Positions 56,085 to 64,000 of a stretch of DNA of 64,000 bases are shown here, one piece after another; the first letter of the stretch is position 1; each line of letters opens with the position of its first letter. The notes under the pieces were generated by a model that was not told the origin of the DNA, searched no databases, and worked only from the letters and a program-made list of their open reading frames with translations. This DNA comes from Klebsiella sp. WP3-W18-ESBL-02 (GTDB taxonomy: Bacteria; Pseudomonadota; Gammaproteobacteria; Enterobacterales; Enterobacteriaceae), in contig NZ_AP021972.1 in the NCBI RefSeq assembly GCF_014168815.1, positions 1,302,001 to 1,366,000 on the forward strand, in the 5' to 3' direction. A program made the translations under genes and the position numbers.

Positions 56085-57548
56085 TCACTCGTCGGTCTGT
56101 GCTAAAGGTATGCTGGACGAACGCATCAGACGTTTCAACGCAACCGCCACCACGATTAGCGCCACGCAGCCCAGCGTCCATTCCCCCATTTGCGAGAAAA
56201 AATGCCCGTAGGCGTCGATAGCCGTTTCGCTAATCTGCGACTCGGTCGTTTTCTGCGCCACTACGCCTGCCAGCCAGTTGGCTACCGAGCCGGTAGCTAA
56301 CATGTAGATGCCGGTCAACACGCCGGTGACGCCGGGCAGATTGAGGCGGGTAATTTGCGCCATCGCCACCGGGTCGATAAACAGTTCAGCAAAGCCCATC
56401 ATCGCCAGGCCGGCAATCATCATCCCCATCGACGCCTGGCCGTGTAGCTGTGCGCCACGCGCGTTCAGGGCCAGCAGCATAAAGCCTGCGGCCATCAATG
56501 CCAGACCAAAGGCAAACTTCAACCATACCCGCAGCGTCGAACTGATGCCGCCTTCCGGACGAGCCAGCCAGGCCAATGCCACACCGGCGGACATCACCGC
56601 AATGGCGTTAACCGACTGGAAGAGGGCGGTAGGCACCTCAATATTCAACCAGCGGCGGTTGACGAAGCGATCGATAAACAGGCTGATAGAGCTGCCACCC
56701 TGCTGGGCCAGCACCCAGAACAGCGTACCGGTTAGCATCAGCAAAACGATTTGCCACAGCGCGCGGCGCTGCTGCGGGAAGCGCAGCATGATGCGGGCGA
56801 CAATTACCGCCGCGGCGGCGCAGACGATGCCCAGTAAATAACCCGCCGCGTCATTCTCCAGCAGCAGCGTGAAGCACACAGGCGCAAGGCACAGCATTAA
56901 CAGCAGCCAGCCCCAGGCTGGCAGGGCAAACTTTACCTCACGCAGCGCCGGGCGGTTCACTCCTTGGGTATGACGGAAGTGGCGGTGACCGCTTAAAAAG
57001 ACCAGCAGGCCAACAAACATGCCCACGCCCGCCAGTGCAAAACCGACGTGCCAGCCGTACCACTGCGCCGCCAGACCGCAGGCGATGGGCGCGGCGATGG
57101 AGCCGATATTACCCGCCGCGTACAGCAGCGAGAAACCACCGTCGCGACGCTGGTCGTCGGGCGCATACAGCTCGCCGAGCAGACAGCTGATATTGGACTT
57201 AAACAGGCCGTAGCCGCAGATAATAATCGCCAGCGCCAGATACAGACTCCAGGTTGCGTCAGACTCGATGCCGAGCACCACGTGGCCGAGCGTCATCAGT
57301 ATCGCACCGGCAATCACTGCCGTTCGGTTACCGAGCAGGCGGTCGGCGAGCCAGCCGCCCAGAATAGGGGTTACATAGACCAAAGAGGCGTAAGCGCTGA
57401 AAAGATTGATGGCGTGGCTGTCGTTAAAGCCGAGCTGGTGGGTGAGATAAAGGATGAGGAGGGCACGCATGCCGTAAAAGCTGAAGTATTCCCAGATTTG
57501 AATCGCCACGATGTAGTAGATCGCGCGCGGTTGTGAGGGTGTTTTCAT
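56085..57548 (-). CDS. dtpC: Dipeptide permease DtpC (YjdL), POT family
   Basis: This 487-residue proton-coupled peptide transporter of the inner membrane has about 14 hydrophobic helices. It is close to E. coli DtpC (485 aa). The POT helix-1 motif ExxER reads Q17-x-x-E20-Y21, the atypical form of DtpC, which is reported to favour dipeptides, including lysine-containing ones. GGWLADRLLGNR is the conserved MFS loop. It lies downstream of cadA on the same strand, as in E. coli where dtpC follows cadBA, but here behind a strong terminator. Confidence 0.93.
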   Translation of the reverse strand: MKTPSQPRAIYYIVAIQIWEYFSFYGMRALLILYLTHQLGFNDSHAINLFSAYASLVYVTPILGGWLADRLLGNRTAVIAGAILMTLGHVVLGIESDATWSLYLALAIIICGYGLFKSNISCLLGELYAPDDQRRDGGFSLLYAAGNIGSIAAPIACGLAAQWYGWHVGFALAGVGMFVGLLVFLSGHRHFRHTQGVNRPALREVKFALPAWGWLLLMLCLAPVCFTLLLENDAAGYLLGIVCAAAAVIVARIMLRFPQQRRALWQIVLLMLTGTLFWVLAQQGGSSISLFIDRFVNRRWLNIEVPTALFQSVNAIAVMSAGVALAWLARPEGGISSTLRVWLKFAFGLALMAAGFMLLALNARGAQLHGQASMGMMIAGLAMMGFAELFIDPVAMAQITRLNLPGVTGVLTGIYMLATGSVANWLAGVVAQKTTESQISETAIDAYGHFFSQMGEWTLGCVALIVVAVALKRLMRSSSIPLAQTDE

Positions 57549-57566
57549 GTGAACTCCTTGCGGCGT

Positions 57567-57598
57567 GAAAAAAGGGAAGCGGCAAGCCGCTTCCCTTA
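57567..57598 (-). terminator. cadBA terminator
   Basis: On the minus strand AAGGGAAGCGGC and GCCGCTTCCCTT form a 12-bp stem with a TT loop and six T residues. It starts about 10 bp after the cadA stop and separates cadBA from dtpC. Confidence 0.9.
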
Positions 57599-57607
57599 CT
57601 GCTTTTA

Positions 57608-59755
57608 TTATTTCGTGTTGTTTTCTTTCAGCACTTTTACGGTATAGCGACCGTCAGCCTGGCGATAGGCGCCGTGGATGTCGGTTTCGAAGCCCGGATA
57701 ATGTGCGCCGATTTCACACAGCATCTGCAGGAACTCGAGCACCGGACGGCTCTGCTCGGTGATTTTCTCACCCGGCATCACCAGCGGTACGCCCGGAGGA
57801 TACGGCAGGATCATGTTGGCGTTAACGCGGCCCACCATCTCTTCCAGATAGATCTCTTCGGTTTCACCGTGCAGCTCTTTCTGGAAGGCGGCGTATGGGG
57901 TCATTTCCATTTCCGGCAGCACTTCAAACGCGCGGAACATCAGGTCCGGCAGGTTGTGATGCTCAACCAGTTTATGAATGTTCTGCGCCAGCTCCTGGAT
58001 ACGCATGTTTTCATAAAACTCCGGCGCTTCGCGGTACAGCGCTGGCAGGATGTTTTTCACGCGCAGGTTCAGGTCGAACGCGCGTTTAAACTCGGTCAGC
58101 GCACGCAGCAGGCTCAGCGCTTTGGTTTTATCGATACCGATGCTGAACAGGAACAGAAGGTTGTACGGACCGGTTTTCTCAACGATGATGCCGCGTTCGT
58201 CGAGGTATTTCGCGACCAGACTTGCCGGGATACCGAACTCGTCCATGGTGCCGTCTTTCTTCATCCCCGGTGTCAAAATGGTGACTTTAATCGGGTCGAG
58301 GTACATGTGCTCGTTATCGATATTTTTGAAGCCGTGCCATGCGCTGTCAGAGCGCAGCGGCCAGCATTCAGGGCCATCGATATGTTCCGGCTGCCAGACA
58401 TCGAAGAACCAGCCTTCAGACTCGCCTTTCAGACGCTTAATCTCTTTACGGAACTTAATCGCACGTTCGATAGAACCGTTAATCAGGCGCTTACCGGCGT
58501 TGCCTTTCATCATCGCCGCGGCGGTTTCGGTGGAGGCCACGATACCGTAGTGCGGAGAGGTGGTGGTGTGCATCATGTAGGCTTCGTTGAAGGTTTCTTC
58601 GTTCACGTCACCTTTCACATGAATCATGGAAGCCTGGGAGAACGCTGCCAGCAGCTTGTGCGTAGACTGCGTTTCGTAGATCACTTTACCTTCCACACGG
58701 CCGCCGCTCATCCCGCATTTCCCTTCATAAATCGGCGAGAAGTTGGTGTAAGGCACCCAGGCTGAGTCGAAGTGGATGGACTTCACGTCCAGCGTTTTCT
58801 TGATGAAATCGGTGTTGTAGAGCAGACCGTCGTAAGTGGAGTTGGTGATAACGGCATGCACCGGCCAGCTGGCGTTCGGCGTGGCTTTTACGCGTTTTTC
58901 AATCGTGGCGCGCTGGAACTCGCTCTGCGGAATACCGCCCAGAATGCCGTAGGCGTTACGGGTTGGACGGAAGTAGATTGGCGTAATATCGCTCATCATC
59001 ATTAGATGGGTCAGCGATTTATGGCAGTTACGGTCAATCAGTACGGTGCTGCCCGCCGGCGCGGAGTACATACCAACGATTTTGTTGGCCGTGGAGGTGC
59101 CGTTGGTGACCATATAGCTGCGTTCGGCATTAAAGACGCGGGCAATATACTCTTCCGCTTCTTTGTGTGGGCCGGAGTGGTCCAGCAGTGAACCCAGCTC
59201 GGAAACGGAAATGGAGATATCGGACTTCATGGTGTTCGGGCCAAAGAAGTCGTAGAAAATGCTGCCGACCGGGCTTTTCTGGAAAGCGGTACCGCCCATA
59301 TGACCAGGCGTACAGAAGGTGTATTTGCCTTCGCGAACGTATTTGAACAGCGCTTTGGTCAGCGGCGGCATGATGGTATCGATGTACTCATCGGTGTTCT
59401 GACGGATTTTCGCGGCGATATCGTCGGCGGCGCCAAGCGCATACTCGAAGAAGCGAACCTGCATGCGCAGATCGTTCAGACTCACGTCGAGAGTGGAGTA
59501 GCTATTAGCAAAAGCGTATACCGGCATGTACTCGTTCATCGCGCTGATTTCTTCGCACAGTTCGAGATTGTATTTATCCCAGTCGAAGATCACGCCGCAC
59601 AGGCGGGCGTTATTTTCAATCAGCTTCAGCAGGTCTTCACGGTCATTCGGGTAGACAATCTGGAAGTTCAGGCCTTCCAGGGCGCGATGAAGTTCACGAA
59701 TAGGCTCTTCTTTAAAATAGACGCCCATGTGGTTCATGATAGCAATAACATTCAT
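57608..59755 (-). CDS. cadA: Inducible lysine decarboxylase
   Basis: CadA (LdcI) decarboxylates lysine to cadaverine, consuming a proton. It forms decamers in the cytoplasm. From the ATG at 59755 it has 715 residues, the E. coli length (MNVIAIMNHMGVYFKEE). The N-terminal wing domain (1-~129) precedes the fold-type I PLP domain. K367 in STHKLLAAF is the PLP lysine, and HMGGTAFQKSP is a family signature. Two more in-frame ATGs (59761 and 59767) lie within 12 bp upstream and could also be used. It is co-transcribed with cadB. Confidence 0.97.
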   Translation of the reverse strand: MNVIAIMNHMGVYFKEEPIRELHRALEGLNFQIVYPNDREDLLKLIENNARLCGVIFDWDKYNLELCEEISAMNEYMPVYAFANSYSTLDVSLNDLRMQVRFFEYALGAADDIAAKIRQNTDEYIDTIMPPLTKALFKYVREGKYTFCTPGHMGGTAFQKSPVGSIFYDFFGPNTMKSDISISVSELGSLLDHSGPHKEAEEYIARVFNAERSYMVTNGTSTANKIVGMYSAPAGSTVLIDRNCHKSLTHLMMMSDITPIYFRPTRNAYGILGGIPQSEFQRATIEKRVKATPNASWPVHAVITNSTYDGLLYNTDFIKKTLDVKSIHFDSAWVPYTNFSPIYEGKCGMSGGRVEGKVIYETQSTHKLLAAFSQASMIHVKGDVNEETFNEAYMMHTTTSPHYGIVASTETAAAMMKGNAGKRLINGSIERAIKFRKEIKRLKGESEGWFFDVWQPEHIDGPECWPLRSDSAWHGFKNIDNEHMYLDPIKVTILTPGMKKDGTMDEFGIPASLVAKYLDERGIIVEKTGPYNLLFLFSIGIDKTKALSLLRALTEFKRAFDLNLRVKNILPALYREAPEFYENMRIQELAQNIHKLVEHHNLPDLMFRAFEVLPEMEMTPYAAFQKELHGETEEIYLEEMVGRVNANMILPYPPGVPLVMPGEKITEQSRPVLEFLQMLCEIGAHYPGFETDIHGAYRQADGRYTVKVLKENNTK

Positions 59756-59782
59756 AGTCATAGTCATGTTTCCAGGTAAAGG

Positions 59783-59823
59783 AGGCCCTTCCCACCGCGT
59801 TAGCGGCAGGGGAGGAAGGGCCT
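59783..59823 (-). other. Intercistronic stem-loop between cadB and cadA
   Basis: AGGCCCTTCC and GGAAGGGCCT form a perfect 10-bp stem with a 21-base loop. It lies in the 91-bp gap between cadB and cadA on the minus strand, without a T-run after it. It may protect or separate the two parts of the operon mRNA. Confidence 0.6.
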
Positions 59824-59846
59824 GTAGAAATAGGAGGGGCTAGCGG

Positions 59847-61178
59847 TTAGTGCGCTTCAGCCGGATTGTTTTCGTTGTCATTGTGCTGACGCTGGTGCAT
59901 TTTGCGGCCGTAGAACATCAGGATGACCAGGCTGACGATAAAGGTGCCGGACAGCTCGAAGGAGTTGGCGCCCATCAGCGCGATGAAGCAGAATGCGCAG
60001 CCGAGCACAGAGCACACCAGGCTTGCTGAGTTACGGATGTTGAAGCCTTCGAAGCGAATCAGGTCAACGCAAGAGTAGAAGTACGGCAGCATGGTCAACA
60101 GAACGGCGATACCGGTCAGCTCACCGAACAGGTCGGAGGCTTTACCCCCGCTGGAGTTCATGATGGTGATGATAACCATCAGCGCGGTCATTTTAACGGC
60201 GGCCAGCAGCAGACCTTTTTTCGGAATACCGTTGCTATCAACTTCACCGTACACTTTCGGGAAGTTGCCATCGTTGGCCGCGCGCACCCCGGCCTGACCA
60301 ACCAGCATCATCCAGGAGCCCAGCGAAGTCAGGCACGCAAAGGCGGTGAAGGCAGAAACCAGCGGCGCGGCCCAGCCGCCCAGAATGGTGGAGGCGCTGA
60401 TGGCGAACGGCGCACCGGACGCTGCCATGACGGAAGCCGGGTACATACCAGAGATAACCTGCGTTGCCGCAATGTAGATAACACCGGCGATTGCGGTTCC
60501 CAGCATAGTGGCCAGCGGCACGGTACGTTTCGGGTTTTTCACCATACCGGTGCTGACGGCGGCAGATTCCACGCCGACAAACGCCCACAGGCACAGCAGA
60601 ATACTTTTAATCACCGCGTGTGGATCGGTGCTGGTAGAGGTGTTCCAGTTTGCATGGTAGGTGGCCATATCAAACCAGTGCCAGCCCACCACGGCGGTCA
60701 GAACTACCGGGATCAGCACCAGGAAAAGGCCAATAGTGGTCAAACGGCTAACCCAGGCTCCCCCCAGCATGTTGACAAAGGTAAAGACCCACACGATAGC
60801 GATACAGGCAATGCCTGCCGGAATAGGATCGTTTAATACCGGGAAGAACGTGGATAAATAAGAGACGGCGGTAATCCCGATAGCCAGGTTACCAATCCAG
60901 TTGGCGTGATAATAAAGGACACCAGTCTGGAAACCAAATGCCGGTGATAATTCACCCGCGTAGGCAATTGGCCCACCCTGTTGAGGGTTTTTTGTTGCCA
61001 GTCGCGCATAAACATAAGCCAGGGACATTGCCCCGATAATAGAAATTACCCAACCCCAAATAGCAATACCGCCAATGCTGGCGAGGTTCGCTGGTAATAA
61101 CGCAATACCGCTCCCCATCATATTCCCGGCGACGACGCCGGTACAGGCGAATAGCCCGATCTTTTTGGCAGAACTCAT
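59847..61178 (-). CDS. cadB: Lysine/cadaverine antiporter
   Basis: CadB exchanges external lysine for internal cadaverine at low pH. It has 443 residues (444 in E. coli) and about 12 membrane helices in the APC superfamily pattern. The N-terminal signature GLFACTGVVAGNMMGSGIAL is typical of the basic amino-acid/polyamine antiporter group. CAGGAG precedes the ATG at 61178. It is the first gene of cadBA, activated by CadC. Confidence 0.97.
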   Translation of the reverse strand: MSSAKKIGLFACTGVVAGNMMGSGIALLPANLASIGGIAIWGWVISIIGAMSLAYVYARLATKNPQQGGPIAYAGELSPAFGFQTGVLYYHANWIGNLAIGITAVSYLSTFFPVLNDPIPAGIACIAIVWVFTFVNMLGGAWVSRLTTIGLFLVLIPVVLTAVVGWHWFDMATYHANWNTSTSTDPHAVIKSILLCLWAFVGVESAAVSTGMVKNPKRTVPLATMLGTAIAGVIYIAATQVISGMYPASVMAASGAPFAISASTILGGWAAPLVSAFTAFACLTSLGSWMMLVGQAGVRAANDGNFPKVYGEVDSNGIPKKGLLLAAVKMTALMVIITIMNSSGGKASDLFGELTGIAVLLTMLPYFYSCVDLIRFEGFNIRNSASLVCSVLGCAFCFIALMGANSFELSGTFIVSLVILMFYGRKMHQRQHNDNENNPAEAH

Positions 61179-61208
61179 GTTCTTTTCTCCTGAACAGTAT
61201 TTTTAAGA

Positions 61209-61242
61209 TCGGATCGCGAGGTGAGCTATGGCGAGCGATCCG
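61209..61242 (-). other. Stem-loop in the cadB upstream leader
   Basis: TCGGATCGC and GCGATCCGA are perfectly complementary over 9 bp with a loop of about 16 bases. It is 31 bp from the cadB ATG, so if it lies in the transcribed leader it could affect cadB translation or mRNA stability. Confidence 0.55.
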
Positions 61243-61429
61243 ACCAACTGGCGACCATGTTACTGAGCGGAATAAGGGAAGTCCTAAAGTAAAAGTGAAA
61301 TAAACACAAACTTGAAAAAGATGAGGTTTTTAGCTTTTGACATTAACATGTCAGGATAAAAACTTTATATCACGAAAAGATAAATTATTAGTAATTACAA
61401 GTGGGTATGTGATTTTATTTTTGGAGGGA

Positions 61430-61471
61430 GATGTTGCCATCTGGTAACAATAAATACCTTATGGCAACATC
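61430..61471. repeat. 11-bp inverted repeat with a third half-site, upstream of cadB
   Basis: GATGTTGCCAT and ATGGCAACATC are exact inverses spaced by 20 bp. Inside the spacer TGGTAAC forms a second, imperfect inverse of GTTGCCA. No T-run follows on the minus strand, so this is not a standard cadC terminator; it looks more like a protein-binding array or an mRNA end structure. Confidence 0.65.
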
Positions 61472-61526
61472 AATATTACATTTTTGATTACTTTATTTAA
61501 CCGTAAAAATAACCCAGTGTCGTTCG

Positions 61527-63062
61527 CTATGATTCTTTAGGTAGGAAAGTTTGCAGATACGGAACAATTTTTTCTATCGATGTTTGGAATACGCCATTTT
61601 CAATCCAGTACAGCGTATTGTCGCCGGGGCGTAAATTAAACGCGGTAATATAAGCATCGGCTGCAAGACGATTCTCGCCTTTCATTTCGTATACCTTTCC
61701 TAATATCACGTAGTTCAGCCATGACATTTCCAGATCGATACTTTTATTAATCGCTTCATAGGCGCTATCGATGTTCCCTGTCCCCAGTGCATTAATTGCC
61801 TGAATACGGAACAGGATGCCGCTATTTTGCATTTCCGGCATTTTTTCGACTTTGTCTAATTCTTTACTGAGCGCCAGCAGCTGTTGGCTATCAAAAGGCT
61901 GCTGAGAATGGCGTAATACATCAACCATTGCCTTCTGCGCGTAGCCGTAGGCAAAATCTGGCGACTGCTTAATAATGCTATCCAGCAATGAGCTGGCTTT
62001 GGTTAATGATGGCGCATCGCCGTCAGAAATCAGCAGCAGCGCCTGATAAAACTGCGCCAGCGACAGCGGCTGTGTGAGATCCAGATGCGCCAGTTGCTCC
62101 TGTACTTGCTCTGGCCACGGCTGGGTTAGCGCGGTGGAAAGGCTATCGAACAGATCGCGTTGAATGGAGACCAGGTTGCTGTCGGTGACGAAATAGCGCT
62201 TATCAAGCATGGTCGAGCCGTCGGCGTTATCGACCAGCAACACCGACATAAAGCACTGCTGCGCGCGGTAATGGCGCTGGTTCACAAAGCTAATGGTCAG
62301 CGTTTTCCCCGAACTGCTGGGCTCGTTAACGTTATAGTTGGTTTTGTCGTGCACCATAAAGGTGGAGTAAGTGTTCAGCGATGTGGTGATCAGCGTTCCC
62401 AGCCCAATAGCGTAGGCCTGCTGTGATGCCCAGTTATTGCATGACACCCCTGGCTCGAAGCGCACATCAATATCGCGCGGGTTGAGCAGCAGGTGCGAGC
62501 GCGTAATCTGTGGATGCGGACGAACGACGGTCAGCAGCACCATGGCAATCAGCACGCCCAGCGACAGTAAAAAGGCGCACTGGGTCCAGAAACTGGAAAA
62601 CCAGCGACGCTGGGCTCCTGGCGGCGTCACGGCAGCGGGCGTATTTTCTGGGGCGGGAAGGGGCTGCGCTGTGGGTACGGTTGCTGTTGCGGTAGGGGAT
62701 GTTACCGGCGGCGGGATATCGGCACCCGTGTCGGTTTCATCGAGCCAGGTCACTTCTGCCGTCAGCTGATAGCCGCGTTTCGGGACGGTTATAATGTATT
62801 CAGCGTGACCATCATCGCCGCTGCGAAGCGACTTGCGTAGTTCAGAAATGCTCTGGGTGACCACGTGGCTGGTCACCATGTTGCGCATCCAGATATTATC
62901 GATCAGTTCATCACGGCTCAGCACTTCACCCGGATGCTGGGCAAAGTACATCAGCAAATCGATTAATCGAGGTTCCAGGGTGAGCTGTTGTCCAGGGCGG
63001 CTGATTTGATTAATAGAGGGTGCGATCAGCCATTCCCCAACGCGTACGACCGGTTGTTGCAT
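61527..63062 (-). CDS. cadC: Membrane-integrated acid/lysine-sensing activator CadC
   Basis: CadC is a ToxR-like one-component activator that binds Pcad when external pH is low and lysine is present. It has 511 residues. An OmpR-type winged helix (1-~103; LTLEPRLIDLLMYFAQHPGEVLS, VVTQSISELRKSL) is followed by a Pro/Thr/Ala-rich linker (110-151), one membrane helix (~160-180) and a periplasmic sensor. The regulatory disulfide cysteines are kept at C208 and C270. The linker sequence differs greatly from E. coli. It is transcribed in the same direction as cadBA. Confidence 0.96.
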   Translation of the reverse strand: MQQPVVRVGEWLIAPSINQISRPGQQLTLEPRLIDLLMYFAQHPGEVLSRDELIDNIWMRNMVTSHVVTQSISELRKSLRSGDDGHAEYIITVPKRGYQLTAEVTWLDETDTGADIPPPVTSPTATATVPTAQPLPAPENTPAAVTPPGAQRRWFSSFWTQCAFLLSLGVLIAMVLLTVVRPHPQITRSHLLLNPRDIDVRFEPGVSCNNWASQQAYAIGLGTLITTSLNTYSTFMVHDKTNYNVNEPSSSGKTLTISFVNQRHYRAQQCFMSVLLVDNADGSTMLDKRYFVTDSNLVSIQRDLFDSLSTALTQPWPEQVQEQLAHLDLTQPLSLAQFYQALLLISDGDAPSLTKASSLLDSIIKQSPDFAYGYAQKAMVDVLRHSQQPFDSQQLLALSKELDKVEKMPEMQNSGILFRIQAINALGTGNIDSAYEAINKSIDLEMSWLNYVILGKVYEMKGENRLAADAYITAFNLRPGDNTLYWIENGVFQTSIEKIVPYLQTFLPKES

Positions 63063-63162
63063 ATAAATGAATCGCCAAAGGATAAAAAATAGGATAGAGG
63101 CCTAATCATAACACAATTAACTACCCGTTTTTTTGACCTCAGCGAGCGTTGGCAGGGAGAGG

Positions 63163-63186
63163 CAGGCGGGCAATCATGCCCGCCTG
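63163..63186 (-). terminator. Stem-loop after hmp
   Basis: CAGGCGGGC and GCCCGCCTG form a perfect 9-bp stem with a 6-base loop, 12 bp after the hmp stop on the minus strand. No T-run follows, so termination efficiency is uncertain. Confidence 0.55.
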
Positions 63187-63197
63187 GAAAGAAATAA

Positions 63198-64000
63198 TTA
63201 CAGAACTTTGTGCGGCCCGAAGCATTCGTAATGAATGCGTTCGGCGTTGATGCCCTGCGCCACCAGCTGTTTCGCGGCGTGTTGCATAAAGGCAATCGGG
63301 CCACAGAGATAGAACTGCATCTGCGGGTCCTGCAGACTTTCTGCCAGCGGGGCCAGCGTCATCAGGCCTTCGCTATCAAAGGCACCTGCTTCGCGATCGG
63401 CGTCGGTTGGCGTGCGATACCACACATGCGAGCGGAAGTGCGGCAGCGCTGCGCCGTGGGCCTTCACTTCATCCGCAAAGGCGTGAACTTCACCGTTTTC
63501 CGCCGCGTGGAACCAGTTTACCTGCGCCGGATGGTGGCGTTTGGCCAGACTATCCAGCATCGCCAGCATCGGCGTCTGGCCGACGCCGCCGGAAATCAAG
63601 GTAACCGGCGTCTGCGCGGAAACATTCAGGAAGAAATCGCCAGCAGGTGCAGCCAGATGGATAACATCGCCTTCTTTTGCCGCGTTATGCAGCCAGTTTG
63701 AAACCTGGCCGCCGTTTTCGCGTTTTACCGCAATGCGGTAACCCTTACCGTTCGGGCTGCGCGTCAGTGAATACTGACGAATTTCCTGGAATGCAAAATC
63801 TTCCGGCTTCAGCCAGACCGCCAGATACTGCCCCGGCTGATAATCCGCGACGGGCTCACCGTCTACCGGTTCCATTTCGAAGCTGGCGACCAGCGCGCTT
63901 TGCGGGATTTTTTTGACGATGCGGAAAGCACGAGTGCCTTCCCAGCCGCCGGTTTTGTTGGCGTTGTCCTGATAGATCTCCGCTTCACGCTGGATAAACA
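63198..64000 (-). CDS. hmp: Nitric oxide dioxygenase / flavohemoglobin (partial, N-terminus outside window)
   Basis: Hmp oxidises nitric oxide to nitrate. About 267 C-terminal residues are present of ~396; the N-terminal heme-globin domain lies beyond the window edge. The visible part starts near the linker (FIQREAEIY, GGWEGTRAFRIV) and covers the FAD-binding domain (RQYSLT, GYRIAVKRENGGQVSNWLH) and the NAD(P)H domain (ISGGVGQTPMLAML, FYLCGPIAFM), ending YECFGPHKVL. The NsrR-controlled promoter is not in the window. Confidence 0.97.
   Translation of the reverse strand, partial: FIQREAEIYQDNANKTGGWEGTRAFRIVKKIPQSALVASFEMEPVDGEPVADYQPGQYLAVWLKPEDFAFQEIRQYSLTRSPNGKGYRIAVKRENGGQVSNWLHNAAKEGDVIHLAAPAGDFFLNVSAQTPVTLISGGVGQTPMLAMLDSLAKRHHPAQVNWFHAAENGEVHAFADEVKAHGAALPHFRSHVWYRTPTDADREAGAFDSEGLMTLAPLAESLQDPQMQFYLCGPIAFMQHAAKQLVAQGINAERIHYECFGPHKVL

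Larger units (their letters stand above)
61179..61526 (-). promoter_or_regulatory. Pcad region between cadC and cadBA
   Basis: A 348-bp, AT-rich intergenic region corresponds to the cadBA promoter region, where in E. coli CadC binds two sites against H-NS. Near cadB there is a 9-bp stem-loop (61209-61242). Far upstream there is an 11-bp inverted repeat (61430-61471). I could not place the -10/-35 or the CadC sites with certainty by eye. Confidence 0.6.

Noticed and set aside
57674..58765. 363-codon open frame antisense to cadA
   Set aside because: It is opposite the conserved PLP domain of CadA, with a Phe/Arg/His-rich product and no start context.

Overview
The window is a stretch of enterobacterial chromosome (Enterobacteriaceae). 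Nearly every gene can be matched by eye to an Escherichia coli K-12 counterpart, in the K-12 order that runs from aroF to hmp. The 16S variable regions look more like the Klebsiella/Raoultella/Kluyvera neighbourhood than E. coli, but I cannot fix the genus without a search. Both ends are cut: aroF lacks its first ~37 codons and hmp lacks its N-terminal globin domain. I see no insertion sequence, prophage, integron or CRISPR array.

Layout. 1-4.4 kb: aromatic amino-acid synthesis (aroF-tyrA, then pheA with its leader peptide and attenuator), with an extra SMP-30/gluconolactonase-type gene between tyrA and pheA. 4.4-10.4 kb: raiA, bamD, rluD, pgeF and clpB. 10.4-15.9 kb: a complete rRNA operon (16S, tRNA-Glu(TTC), 23S, 5S) with P1/P2 promoters, boxA elements and a terminator. 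16-25.9 kb: kgtP, yfiM, pssA, the protein acetyltransferase pat, tapT, trxC, yfiF, ung and grcA. 26-29.5 kb: an accessory carbohydrate locus (a PTS EIIBC divergent from a ManD-like dehydratase, plus a GntR/UTRA regulator) where E. coli K-12 has yfiE-eamB. 29.6-43.4 kb: srmB, trmN6, nadB, the sigma-E operon rseD-rpoE-rseABC, lepA-lepB and rnc-era-recO-pdxJ-acpS. 43-51.5 kb: yfhL, an RpiR-type regulator, pgpC, tadA, mltF and purL. 51.5-56 kb: the GlmY small-RNA gene with a textbook GlrR/IHF/sigma-54 control region, followed by glrK-qseG-glrR-glnB. 56-64 kb: dtpC and the acid-inducible lysine decarboxylase module cadC-cadB-cadA, placed between glnB and hmp, ending in hmp.

How it works together. 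Several neighbouring genes form regulatory loops: GlrK/GlrR act on the adjacent glmY gene; RpoE is held by RseA/RseB encoded beside it and has a sigma-E promoter upstream; CadC activates cadBA while the nearby dipeptide transporter DtpC may supply lysine peptides. I saw no convincing undescribed system. The most novel material is the EIIBC/ManD/GntR locus with its repeat-rich divergent control region, the SMP-30 gene wedged behind the tyrA terminator, and a cluster of inverted half-sites between cadC and cadB. Family assignments are by recalled homology; no alignments or database searches were run.
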